Source: Prevotella sp. UBA4376 (GTDB taxonomy: Bacteria; Bacteroidota; Bacteroidia; Bacteroidales; Bacteroidaceae). From it: a stretch of 21,191 bases of DNA. Positions 7,566 through 15,473 of this stretch are shown here, one piece after another. Each line of letters opens with the position of its first letter. Position 1 is the stretch's first letter. The position numbers and the translations under genes are program-made. The stretch is taken from NCBI GenBank assembly GCA_002391185.1, contig DGRY01000176.1, positions 1-21,191 of the forward strand, in the 5' to 3' direction. A model generated the notes under the pieces. That model was given only the letters and a program-made list of their open reading frames with translations, was not told the origin of the DNA and ran no database searches.

Positions 7566-9740
7566 ATGAAACTATATGTTTCGGCTTTGCTGTTGTTTTT
7601 CTCAAGTGTTCACGGCAAGGCTTGTGTTTCAGAGGGTGGTTATCACAACAACTACCTGTTTAGCGTGTTTCATCGTTCGTTGATGGACGATAGATTTACC
7701 GCAGAAACCAATGTGTTCTGGACAAAATACTTAGGCATCAAAGATAATTATTTCACATACAGCTGGCGTCGCTCAGACATTATGACCGAGGCAAAAAAAC
7801 GCAACGACAAAGAGCTTATGGCGTATATGAACCTTTTGAATGCCTATATCGATTCAAATGATATGTTCAACGGCTGGGAATACCCAACAAAGGCACAGAT
7901 AAATGGTAGAAACAAGATTCTACAAAAGATGCTTACCGTTTCACAAAACTATAAGGGAAAGCGCCTCGAACAGCAGTATTGTTTGCTAAAAATGCGTGCC
8001 CTTTTCGGTTTGAAGCGTTATCAGGATGCTATGGATTACTGGCAGAAAACAGCCTCAAGGCAGCCTCAGTCGGTTTATCGTGATATGATGCGCAATATCT
8101 ATGCAGGCTGTTTACTTAGAAAAGGAGAACGCCGACAGGCTGTTGATATCTATGCCGAGCAGGAAGATTTCCGTAGTTTGAAATATTGTGTTCGCAACTA
8201 TCGTAATGTGGCTGGCATACAGAAGGTTTTTAACGAAAATCCAAATTCTCCAACCTTGAACTATCTTGTTCAAGACTTCGTGAACAACTTTCAGGAAACA
8301 GAAGACGTGTTTGTTCGTCACATAGGATGGGAAGCTGAAAGTGCCGATTCCGATAAAGTAGAGTGGATTCATCAGTTGGGCGCCCGCGAGGTTTACAGAA
8401 AGGATGCTAATAGTTTTATAGCCTTTGCCCGCCAGGTGGTGAAGAACCCAAATGTGGTGAACCCATGTCTATGGCAAAGTGCTATTGGCTGTTTGGAACA
8501 TCAGATGGGGCTTTATTCCGAGGCAAAGAATGATCTTGCTGCTGCCCTGAAGATGAATGGCACTCAACGTATGAGAGATAATGCACGCGCTATTTATGCC
8601 ATCAACTCTGTTCAAACAGAGAAGATGAAAAAGAAATATAACTCTTGGCTTACAGGCGAACTACAATGGCTCGACGAGATGTCTAAGCGCGATGTGCGTG
8701 ATTCTGTTATGACCGATGATCATTATCATGATGTTAAGGAACGACTCGTTTATTGTATGCTTATTCCACGTTTGCGCTCACTTGGCAAACAGAACGAGGC
8801 TTTAACCATGTTTTCCATGATGGAGGAGGATGCTCCTTGGGTGCCTGACTATCGTTCAAGAAAGATTATTAATGATTATCACGAGAATGTGAATTTTGAT
8901 TACAGTAATGAGTATTATTCAGTTCTCGACAAGCTCTCTACAAAGCAGTTGATGGATTATCTTTCTTATCTTAAGAAAAGACCTAAGGATGTGTTATATA
9001 GATATGCTTGGGATAAAGCCTATCGTGAGGCTGACTACTACAACGATCTCATAGGTACAAAACTTCTAGCTCAGGCTCGTTATTCTGAGGCTATCAAATA
9101 TTTAGAGAAAGTGGACCTTGGCTTTATTAGAACCCAGAATATCCTGCCTTATGAGGTGAAATGTAATTGGAACGTGGAGCGTTGGATGCAGAAGCAATAT
9201 ACAGGAGAATTTGGTAAGGTTCGTGTTTCTTCGCTTAAGAGCAACAAGAAACTTGATTATTGCAAGGAACTGCTTGATGTTCAAGCTCGTTGGAACAATA
9301 TGCGTGATGGTGAAGAACGCCTTAAAGAAGGATATAAACTTGCTAACATGCTTTATCAAAGTAGTTATGAAGGCGATTGCTGGTGGCTCACACAATATGG
9401 CTGGAGCTGCACTCAAGACAGCACTCTTGCTGGCAATCATGATATGGTTGAAGATGCAATCCGTTTGCTTGAAGACGTGTCGGTAAAGACAACCGATTTC
9501 AAGCTAAAAGAAAAGAGTCTCTATGCTTTGGCTTATATACATAGAGACCCTTGGTATTTTGAAGGTTGGGACGAAAAGAATAGTGTGTGGTATGATTACG
9601 ACAACCCTCTTATTCGTCCAAATTCACGTCAATATAAGGCATTGGAAGCATTAGGCAACTTTGCAAAAGCGAATCAAGGAAAACTTGATAATTATGTTAC
9701 AAAATGCGACGTACTGAAGCGCTTCTTAATGCGCCTCTAA
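7566..9740 (+). CDS. Exported helical-repeat (TPR-like) protein, function unknown
   Basis: Chosen start ATG 7566 (724 aa), just after the lipoprotein stop; an in-frame ATG at 7533 would overlap that gene by 29 bp and is less likely. The N terminus, MKLYVSALLLFFSSVHGKAC, is a signal peptide; the Cys lacks a lipobox, so a soluble periplasmic or surface protein is likely. The rest is rich in helix pairs with TPR-like spacing, for example KRYQDAMDYWQK, MGLYSEAKNDLAAAL and ARYSEAIKYLEKV. It resembles large exported Bacteroidales proteins of unknown role that begin the mature chain near a Cys and a Gly/Tyr-rich segment. It is translationally close to the DUF3142-like lipoprotein, suggesting a joint envelope function. 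Its last 15 bp overlap the end of polA on the other strand. Confidence 0.8.
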   Translation: MKLYVSALLLFFSSVHGKACVSEGGYHNNYLFSVFHRSLMDDRFTAETNVFWTKYLGIKDNYFTYSWRRSDIMTEAKKRNDKELMAYMNLLNAYIDSNDMFNGWEYPTKAQINGRNKILQKMLTVSQNYKGKRLEQQYCLLKMRALFGLKRYQDAMDYWQKTASRQPQSVYRDMMRNIYAGCLLRKGERRQAVDIYAEQEDFRSLKYCVRNYRNVAGIQKVFNENPNSPTLNYLVQDFVNNFQETEDVFVRHIGWEAESADSDKVEWIHQLGAREVYRKDANSFIAFARQVVKNPNVVNPCLWQSAIGCLEHQMGLYSEAKNDLAAALKMNGTQRMRDNARAIYAINSVQTEKMKKKYNSWLTGELQWLDEMSKRDVRDSVMTDDHYHDVKERLVYCMLIPRLRSLGKQNEALTMFSMMEEDAPWVPDYRSRKIINDYHENVNFDYSNEYYSVLDKLSTKQLMDYLSYLKKRPKDVLYRYAWDKAYREADYYNDLIGTKLLAQARYSEAIKYLEKVDLGFIRTQNILPYEVKCNWNVERWMQKQYTGEFGKVRVSSLKSNKKLDYCKELLDVQARWNNMRDGEERLKEGYKLANMLYQSSYEGDCWWLTQYGWSCTQDSTLAGNHDMVEDAIRLLEDVSVKTTDFKLKEKSLYALAYIHRDPWYFEGWDEKNSVWYDYDNPLIRPNSRQYKALEALGNFAKANQGKLDNYVTKCDVLKRFLMRL

Positions 9741-12488
9741 CCAGTTGTTGCCCCATCCTGCATCTGCCACGAGTGGCACTTGCAGCTTGTAGGCACTTTG
9801 CATTTCTTCCATAACGATTTTCTCAACCTTCTCTGCTTCTTCTGGATAGACGGAGAAGTTGAGTTCGTCGTGCACCTGAAGAATCATCTTGCTTCGGATG
9901 TTTTCTTTCTTGAAGCGGTTCCAAATCTTTACCATAGCTACTTTGATAACATCAGCCTCTGAGCCTTGTATAGGGGCGTTGATAGCATTTCTTTCGGCAA
10001 AGCCACGTACCGTGCCATTAGCCGAATTGATGTCTGGCAGATAGCGTCGGCGTCCGAAGATAGTTTCAGCATATCCTTTTTGGCGTGCCAGTTCTTTAGC
10101 CTTTTCCATATATTCCTTCACCTTTGGGAAAGTTGCAAAATAGCCTTCTATAATTTCTTTTGCCTCGCCATTAGGTATTTCCATGCGCTGGGCAAGACCG
10201 TATGTTGTTATGCCGTATATAATGCCGAAGTTGGCTTGTTTTGCCTTTTTTCGCTGACTGTCGGTAACGTTTTCCATCTGTTCTTTCCATATTTTTGCAG
10301 CTGTTGCTTTGTGAATGTCAAAGCCGCTACGGAAAGCTTCTATCATGTTTTCGTCGCCACTAAGATGTGCCATTATGCGAAGTTCTATCTGACTGTAGTC
10401 GGCGGAAAAGAATTTACATCCAGGCTCAGGAATAAAACACTTGCGTATTTCTTTTCCGTCGTCGGTACGCACGGGTATATTCTGTAGGTTAGGGTCGCTC
10501 GATGATAGGCGACCTGTTGCTGTGAGAGCTTGGTTAAATGAAGTGTGAATGTGTCCTGTACGAGGATTTATTAGGGTAGGGAGACTGTCAACATAGGTTG
10601 ATAGTAACTTCTTCATTCCTCGATAGTTAAGGATATCTTCCACGATAGGAGCCTTGCTCTTCAAAGTTTGCAGAACCTCTTCGCTTGTTACATATTGTCC
10701 TGTCTTTGTTTTCTTTGGTTTCTCCATGATTTTCATTTTACCAAAGAGTATTTCGCCTACCTGTTTTGGGCTTGAAATATTGAATTTCTCGCCAGCCTGC
10801 TCATATATTTTCTGCTCGTATTCATTCATACGCTTGTTGAAAATATCTGAAGTTTCCTTCAAGGCTTTTGTGTCGAGCAGCACGCCATTCATTTCCATAT
10901 CTGCCAATACAGGCACAAGTGGCATCTCGATATCCCAGAACAGACTCTCAAGGTTGTTTTCTTTCAGCTGTGGTTGTAGCACGTTGTAGAGTTTCAAGGT
11001 TACGTCGGCATCTTCGGCAGCGTATTCGCATACCAGTTTTGGGTCAACCTCACGCATGGATTTCTGGTTTTTGCCTTTTGGGCCAATGAGTTCTTCTATG
11101 TGAACAGTTTGGTAGTTGAGTAATGTTTCTGCCAGATAATCCATGTTGTGATGAAGTTCTGGTTGGATGAGATAATGTGCAATCATGGTGTCGAAGAGTT
11201 TTCCTTTCAGTTCAACCCCATAGTTTGCCAACACTTCCATATCGTATTTTATATTCTGTCCGATTTTCAGAATATTCTCGTTTTCATATACAGGTTTGAA
11301 TATTTCTACAAATTTTAAGGCTTGTTCACGTTCAGTTGGTATTGCCACATAAAATGCCTTATTTTCTTCAGTTGCAAAGCTCAAGCCAACCAATTCTGCG
11401 TCGATTGCGTGCGTAGAAGTGGTTTCTGTGTCTAGACTGAGAATTTGTTTTGTTAAGAAATAATCACAAATCTTTTGTGCATCTTCCTCATTTTCAATGA
11501 GTTTGTATTCGTGAGCTATGGTTTTAAGGCTCTCAAAACTCGAATTTTCTGCACTTTCTTGCCCGTTGTCTTCATTTACGGCAAAGAGATCAAGTTCTTG
11601 ATTAACTTTTCTTTTAACTTCTTTACCTTTGTTTAATATCTTGTTGGCAAGTGTTTTGAACTCGAGTTCTTCGAAGATTTTTGTTAGTTTCTCCTCGTTG
11701 GGCTTTTCGAGTTTTAGTTTTTCAAGATCGAGGTCGAGTGGGACATCGGTTCTGATGGTTGCAAGGAACTTCGACATCTTGATGTCGTCAACAGCTCCTT
11801 CAACTTTTTCTTTCATCTTGCCTTTCAATTTGTCGGTATTGGCAAGAAGGTTGTCAACGCTTCCAAATTCGTTGATTAGTTTGGCGGCAGTTTTTTCTCC
11901 CACGCCCGGACAGCCTGGGAAGTTGTCGGCAGAGTCGCCCATAAGTGCGAGCAGGTCGATAACTTGTTCGTGTGATTGAATGCCATATTTCTCAGCAATC
12001 TCTTTTGTGCCTAAGATTTCGTATCCTCCGCCATGTCGTGGGCGATACATGAATACGTTTTCTCTAACCAATTGACCATAGTCTTTATCAGGTGTGAGCA
12101 TATATGTTTCTATTCCCTCGGCACCTGCTTTCACGGCTAAGGTGCCAATTACATCGTCGGCTTCGAAGCCTGAAGCCTCGAGAATAGGTATGTTGAAGGC
12201 GCGTAGAATGTCTTTAATATAAGGTACGCTAAGTTTTATGTCCTCAGGTGTAGCATCTCTTTGTGCTTTGTAAGCAGGAAAAGCCTCGTGGCGGAATGTT
12301 TTATCGAGGTCGAATGCAACTCCCAGATAATCAGGGTTTTCCTTTGTTATTATCTCGTTGAGTGTGTTCACAAATCCCATTATGGCAGATGTATTTAAGC
12401 CTTTTGAGTTGATTCGTGGTGCACGAATGAGTGCATAATAAGAGCGGAATATTAATGCGTAGGCATCAAGAAGGAATAGTTTTTTCAT
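9726..12488 (-). CDS. polA: DNA polymerase I
   Basis: Fills gaps and removes RNA primers during replication and repair. The chosen start gives 920 aa beginning MKKLFLLDAYALIF; a longer reading frame from 12533 would add 15 residues not typical of the family. About residues 1-300 are the 5'-3' exonuclease (structure-specific nuclease). The 3'-5' exonuclease keeps its acidic residues: D353 and E355 in SLDTET, IGQNIKYDM, and YAAEDAD, so proofreading is expected. The polymerase domain has motif A with D697 in ADYSQIELR, the O-helix RKKAKQANFGIIYG with Phe at the nucleotide-selecting position, and motif C H873-D874-E875. It converges with the exported-protein gene and overlaps it by 15 bp. Confidence 0.97.
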   Translation of the reverse strand: MKKLFLLDAYALIFRSYYALIRAPRINSKGLNTSAIMGFVNTLNEIITKENPDYLGVAFDLDKTFRHEAFPAYKAQRDATPEDIKLSVPYIKDILRAFNIPILEASGFEADDVIGTLAVKAGAEGIETYMLTPDKDYGQLVRENVFMYRPRHGGGYEILGTKEIAEKYGIQSHEQVIDLLALMGDSADNFPGCPGVGEKTAAKLINEFGSVDNLLANTDKLKGKMKEKVEGAVDDIKMSKFLATIRTDVPLDLDLEKLKLEKPNEEKLTKIFEELEFKTLANKILNKGKEVKRKVNQELDLFAVNEDNGQESAENSSFESLKTIAHEYKLIENEEDAQKICDYFLTKQILSLDTETTSTHAIDAELVGLSFATEENKAFYVAIPTEREQALKFVEIFKPVYENENILKIGQNIKYDMEVLANYGVELKGKLFDTMIAHYLIQPELHHNMDYLAETLLNYQTVHIEELIGPKGKNQKSMREVDPKLVCEYAAEDADVTLKLYNVLQPQLKENNLESLFWDIEMPLVPVLADMEMNGVLLDTKALKETSDIFNKRMNEYEQKIYEQAGEKFNISSPKQVGEILFGKMKIMEKPKKTKTGQYVTSEEVLQTLKSKAPIVEDILNYRGMKKLLSTYVDSLPTLINPRTGHIHTSFNQALTATGRLSSSDPNLQNIPVRTDDGKEIRKCFIPEPGCKFFSADYSQIELRIMAHLSGDENMIEAFRSGFDIHKATAAKIWKEQMENVTDSQRKKAKQANFGIIYGITTYGLAQRMEIPNGEAKEIIEGYFATFPKVKEYMEKAKELARQKGYAETIFGRRRYLPDINSANGTVRGFAERNAINAPIQGSEADVIKVAMVKIWNRFKKENIRSKMILQVHDELNFSVYPEEAEKVEKIVMEEMQSAYKLQVPLVADAGWGNNWLEAH

Positions 12489-12550
12489 CTTAAATTCATT
12501 ATTTGCCGTAAAATTACTAAAAAAATGCCACATATATTAGATAAAATAAT

Positions 12551-12558
12551 TAATTTTG
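12551..12558 (+). promoter_or_regulatory. Polyprenyl synthase gene -7 element
   Basis: TAATTTTG matches TAnnTTTG and lies 20 bp before the ATG at 12579. No TTTG is seen at the right distance upstream. Its position argues against translation from the upstream ATG at 12525. The 90-bp divergent spacer must also hold the polA promoter, for which I see only the imperfect TAATTTTA on the minus strand. Confidence 0.5.
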
Positions 12559-12578
12559 TATCAAATTTATTTCACATC

Positions 12579-13556
12579 ATGGATTATTTGTCACTCATTA
12601 AACAGCCTATCAATAACGAATTGAACGATTTTATTGAGCTTTTCAATAAGTCGCTTTCGCATACCGACGGACTTCTCTCAAGTGTTTTGGAACATATCAA
12701 ATCGCGAGGAGGAAAGCGTATGCGCCCTCTGCTTATATTGTTGATGGCCAAGAACTTTGGTGAGGTGAGTGATGTTACTCAGCATGCAGCTGTGGGACTT
12801 GAACTTCTGCATACCGCTTCGCTTGTGCATGATGATGTTGTTGATGAGAGTAACGAAAGAAGAGGGCAGGCATCTGTGAATGCGGAGTATAATAATAAGG
12901 TTGCTGTTCTTGTGGGTGATTACCTGCTTTCAACAGCTCTTCTTGCTGTTTCTTATACTCATTCTGAAGATATTGTGCGCTATCTTGCTGAACTTGGACG
13001 CACTCTTTCGAATGGTGAAATTTTGCAGTTGAGCAACATTTCAAATCAAGAAATATCTGAGGAGGTTTACTATCAGATTATTAATAACAAGACTGCTGCT
13101 TTGTTTGAGGCTTGTGCAAGAATAGGAGCAAAATCGGCTGGTGCAAGTGATGACGAAGTTCTGGCTGCTGGTAAATTCGGTCAGAATCTTGGTATTATTT
13201 TCCAGATTCGTGATGATATTTTTGACTATTACGATCAGGCTGAAATAGGTAAGCCAACGGGTAATGATATGGCAGAAGGTAAGCTTACTTTACCTGTAAT
13301 ATATGCTCTTAATTCTACAAAAAATGTAGAGATGATTGCTCTTGCCAGAAAGGTTAAAGCAGGTAATGTTTCTGCCGATGAGATATCTCGCCTTGTTGCC
13401 TTTACAAAGGAAAATGGAGGTATAGATTATGCTCAAAAGCGTATGTGGGATTTTCATCGTGACGCTATGCTTTTCCTTGATAATTATGGACTTAAGGATG
13501 ATGTTAAGGCTGCTCTGAAGGCTTATCTCGACTTTGTTATTGAGCGCAAGAGCTAA
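12579..13556 (+). CDS. Long-chain all-trans polyprenyl diphosphate synthase
   Basis: Extends allylic diphosphates with isopentenyl diphosphate to make the polyprenyl side chain of menaquinone. The chosen start is ATG 12579 (325 aa, MDYLSLIKQPI), since an upstream ATG lies before the predicted promoter. The first aspartate-rich motif is D85-D-V-V-D89 in LVHDDVVDESNERRG, and the second is D212-D-I-F-D216 in FQIRDDIFDYYD. The residue five before the first motif is Ala, a small side chain that in this family allows long products; the exact chain length cannot be read from the sequence. It belongs to the IspB/HepT-type family. It is divergent from polA and ends before a strong terminator. Confidence 0.93.
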   Translation: MDYLSLIKQPINNELNDFIELFNKSLSHTDGLLSSVLEHIKSRGGKRMRPLLILLMAKNFGEVSDVTQHAAVGLELLHTASLVHDDVVDESNERRGQASVNAEYNNKVAVLVGDYLLSTALLAVSYTHSEDIVRYLAELGRTLSNGEILQLSNISNQEISEEVYYQIINNKTAALFEACARIGAKSAGASDDEVLAAGKFGQNLGIIFQIRDDIFDYYDQAEIGKPTGNDMAEGKLTLPVIYALNSTKNVEMIALARKVKAGNVSADEISRLVAFTKENGGIDYAQKRMWDFHRDAMLFLDNYGLKDDVKAALKAYLDFVIERKS

Positions 13557-13591
13557 GTAGTTTGATACTGATAATTTACTCAAATAATGAT

Positions 13592-13651
13592 AATCCCTCA
13601 GCAAGCCGTTAGGCAAACTGAGGGATTTATTATGTTAACCTTTTTCTTTTT
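13592..13651 (+). terminator. Terminator of the polyprenyl synthase gene
   Basis: A 10-bp stem, AATCCCTCAG (13592-13601) with CTGAGGGATT (13618-13627), has a loop in which GCC and GGC can also pair. A T-rich run follows at 13641-13652. It lies 35 bp after the stop codon. Confidence 0.8.
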
Positions 13652-13660
13652 TAGCTTTGT

Positions 13661-13718
13661 TCTATAATCCTTTATAATGCCTCTATAATGCCTTTATATT
13701 GGTTCTATAATGAATTCG
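13661..13718 (+). repeat. 10/11-bp-period direct repeats (TATAATG)
   Basis: TATAAT starts at 13663, 13673, 13684 and 13706, and TATATT at 13695: five units with periods of 10, 11, 11 and 11 bp. They lie between two convergent gene ends, after the polyprenyl synthase terminator and before the 3' end of deoC, so a promoter role is unlikely. The arrangement, including a shared AATCCTT at the left end and GAATT at the right, parallels the array at 6499-6547. Confidence 0.85.
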
Positions 13719-13745
13719 TATCTAAAAGTAAAGGTTTTTGCTTCT

Positions 13746-14678
13746 TTAGAAGTATTTTATTTCCTTACCCAGAATTTCGCTGAGAAGCATGTTGGTTAGA
13801 CGGCTTGTTCCAAGGCGCAACCATTCGTTGGTGAGCCATTTTTCGCCCAGAACCTCTTTAACGATGGTGTAGAGGATAATTGCATCCATTGGGCTATTGA
13901 TGCCGCCAGCGGGCTTAAAACCTATCTGTATGCCTGTCTTATCGTAGTATTCCTTGATAGCCTGACACATCACATAAGCGCCTTCTGGTGTTGCACCAGC
14001 TTTCTCCTTACCTGTTGAGGTCTTGATGTAATCGGCACCTGCATACATAGAGAGTATGGCAGCTTTCTTGATGTTGCTTGCACTTCCTAAGCAGCATGTT
14101 TCGAGGATTACCTTCAAAGGTACGTCGCCACATACAGACTTGAGTTCTGCTATATCGTCGCACACGCCCTCGTAATCGCCTGAGAGGAACTTTCCTACAG
14201 GAAGTACGATATCGATGTTTGTAGCGCCGTCCTGAATGGCTAATGAGGTTTCTGCTATCTTTACCTCCATACGTGCCTGAGATGAAGGGAAACAGCCTGT
14301 TACGTTGGTTATTTCTACTCCGTCAACCTCAAGGCTGTTTGCTATAAGTTCTGTGAAGTTAGGGTAGGCGCATATGGCTGCTACGTGTGGAAGGTCGGGA
14401 TAGTCTGAATCAAACTTGTTTACCTTCTCTGTCATAGCAAGAATCTTCTCCTCAGTATCGGCTGTGCCAAGGCTTGTTAGCTCTATACTTCCAAAGAGGA
14501 ATTTCTTTACTTCGAGAGTGTCGTTTTCGGCAACTTTCTCGTCTATTATCTTCTTTACTGCAGCTGCAACTTCCTCGTCAGAGATGTTGCAATTATACTC
14601 TGCGAGAGCCTGCTCATACTTGCTAAGCTCTTCTTTACCGTCGTTTAACACGATGTCCTTAATACTTTTTTCTGCCAT
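13746..14678 (-). CDS. deoC: Deoxyribose-phosphate aldolase
   Basis: Class I aldolase that splits 2-deoxyribose 5-phosphate into glyceraldehyde 3-phosphate and acetaldehyde in deoxynucleoside breakdown. The Schiff-base lysine is K219 in ADYIKTSTGK, and the second active-site lysine is in GFKPAGGI. ETCCLG and TNIDIVLPVG are other family segments. At 310 aa it is longer than the 259-aa E. coli enzyme, with extra N-terminal helices, a form I recall as usual in Bacteroidales. It is the last gene of the minus-strand cluster and is separated from mazG by 204 bp of repeats and hairpins, so it may have its own promoter, which I could not identify. I see no strong terminator after it. Confidence 0.96.
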   Translation of the reverse strand: MAEKSIKDIVLNDGKEELSKYEQALAEYNCNISDEEVAAAVKKIIDEKVAENDTLEVKKFLFGSIELTSLGTADTEEKILAMTEKVNKFDSDYPDLPHVAAICAYPNFTELIANSLEVDGVEITNVTGCFPSSQARMEVKIAETSLAIQDGATNIDIVLPVGKFLSGDYEGVCDDIAELKSVCGDVPLKVILETCCLGSASNIKKAAILSMYAGADYIKTSTGKEKAGATPEGAYVMCQAIKEYYDKTGIQIGFKPAGGINSPMDAIILYTIVKEVLGEKWLTNEWLRLGTSRLTNMLLSEILGKEIKYF

Positions 14679-14717
14679 AATATTATGTTGTTTTTATTTA
14701 TCATTTACTAATGTTTT

Positions 14718-14732
14718 GCAAGCTTTGCTTGC
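14718..14732 (-). other. Hairpin upstream of deoC
   Basis: GCAAGC-TTT-GCTTGC forms a perfect 6-bp stem with a 3-nt loop, 40 bp before the deoC start. No T-run follows on the minus strand, so a terminator is doubtful; a leader structure for deoC is possible. Confidence 0.4.
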
Positions 14733-14735
14733 TCA

Positions 14736-14852
14736 GTAGATAAAAGGAGTTAGATGAAGTTAGAAGAAGATAAAAGACATCAGTTTTATGGTATTGTCCT
14801 CTATCTCCGCCGCTAAAAGCGGCATAACTCCCTTTAACTTCCTCTATCTTCT
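14736..14852. repeat. Inverted pair of 10-bp-period repeats around a GC hairpin
   Basis: The left arm has GTAGATA at 14736, GGAGTTA at 14746, GAAGTTA at 14756 and GAAGATA at 14766, an exact 10-bp period. The right arm has the inverse words TAACTCCC at 14825, TAACTTCC at 14835 and TATCTTCT at 14845, again 10 bp apart. Segments 14739-14762 and 14825-14848 form an imperfect inverted repeat (17 of the first 22 positions pair). Near the right arm is a perfect hairpin, GCCGCT-AAA-AGCGGC at 14809-14823. It lies between mazG and deoC. Confidence 0.75.
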
Positions 14853-14869
14853 GAACTGATTTAGTTCAG
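14851..14869 (-). terminator. Possible mazG terminator hairpin
   Basis: CTGAACT-GATTT-AGTTCAG is a perfect 7-bp stem with a 5-nt loop, 13 bp after the mazG stop on the minus strand. No U-run follows, so it may slow or process RNA rather than terminate it. Confidence 0.35.
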
Positions 14870-14882
14870 TCATTTAGTGAAG

Positions 14883-15212
14883 TTATGCTTCGCGCAACTT
14901 TGCGTTCTCTTTATGCCTTTTACAATCCCTTTTGGTCTTTTTCTCAAAGCTTTTTTTAAGCTCTTCTGTGAGATCTATGCCTGTTTGGTTAGCAAGACAT
15001 ATAAGCACCCATAGCACATCAGCCATTTCTTCGCCTAAATTAGGCTTTTCACCCTTCTTGAAGCTCTGATCTCCATAGGTGCGGGCAATAACCCTTGCCA
15101 GTTCTCCAACTTCCTCTGTGAGGCACGCCATATTGGTGAGTTCGCTGAAATAGCGCACACCATATTGCTTAATCCATTGGTCAACAGTCTGCTGTGCTTC
15201 TTTTATAGTCAT
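14883..15212 (-). CDS. MazG-type nucleotide pyrophosphohydrolase
   Basis: Small all-alpha NTP pyrophosphohydrolase expected to hydrolyse (d)NTPs to monophosphates and diphosphate, possibly removing damaged nucleotides. The chosen start gives 109 aa beginning MTIKEAQQTVDQW; a longer frame from 15389 is only a readthrough of the preceding gene in another frame. The metal-binding motif is EEVGE (33-37) followed by E62-x-x-D65 in EEMADVLW, the single-domain MazG pattern. Its ATG overlaps the stop of the membrane-protein gene as ATGA, so translation is probably coupled. Substrate preference is unknown. Confidence 0.93.
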   Translation of the reverse strand: MTIKEAQQTVDQWIKQYGVRYFSELTNMACLTEEVGELARVIARTYGDQSFKKGEKPNLGEEMADVLWVLICLANQTGIDLTEELKKSFEKKTKRDCKRHKENAKLREA

Positions 15213-15457
15213 TTTGCGTTTAACATTTGAAGAATTAATATGAATATGCAGATAAGAATAATTACTATATATTGCTTGTTCTCGCGCTCGTATTCTGTCC
15301 AATGGAAGGCTTTGTATAGCACAATTGTCTGCAACAATAATAGTCCTGTTCCGCAAGGCCAAGCGCCATACCAATAGCCCCAGATGCACGAAATTACTAT
15401 TCCTATCGCTATTAGCAGCAAGCCTGCAACTTCTATTTCTCTAAGATATTTGCGCAT
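15209..15457 (-). CDS. Small three-helix membrane protein, function unknown
   Basis: An 82-aa hydrophobic protein with likely membrane segments at about 10-28, 34-52 and 62-80, separated by a short basic/acidic stretch (TEYERENKQ). It has no signal-type cleavage site and no motif that I recognise. It lies between dtd and mazG, with an AAAAGGGG sequence just before its ATG as a likely ribosome binding site, and its TGA overlaps the mazG ATG. The reading frame, ribosome binding site and overlap together support a real gene. Confidence 0.8.
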   Translation of the reverse strand: MRKYLREIEVAGLLLIAIGIVISCIWGYWYGAWPCGTGLLLLQTIVLYKAFHWTEYERENKQYIVIILICIFILILQMLNAK

Positions 15458-15473
15458 CCCCTTTTTTACTATT

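Noticed and set aside
12525..12578. Upstream ATG of the polyprenyl synthase
   Set aside because: The extra 18 residues are not typical of the family and the codons lie before and across the predicted -7 element at 12551.
13663..13711. TATAAT boxes read as sigma70-type -10 promoters
   Set aside because: Bacteroidetes promoters use TAnnTTTG, and the boxes recur with a strict period between converging gene ends, so they are repeats.
15213..15389. N-terminal extension of the MazG protein
   Set aside because: It is the wrong frame of the small membrane protein gene and shows no MazG similarity; the ATGA overlap at 15209-15212 gives a natural start.
14883..15457. Toxin-antitoxin pair (MazG neighbour)
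   Set aside because: The MazG-type protein is a pyrophosphohydrolase, not MazE/MazF, and the partner is a three-helix membrane protein without toxin features.
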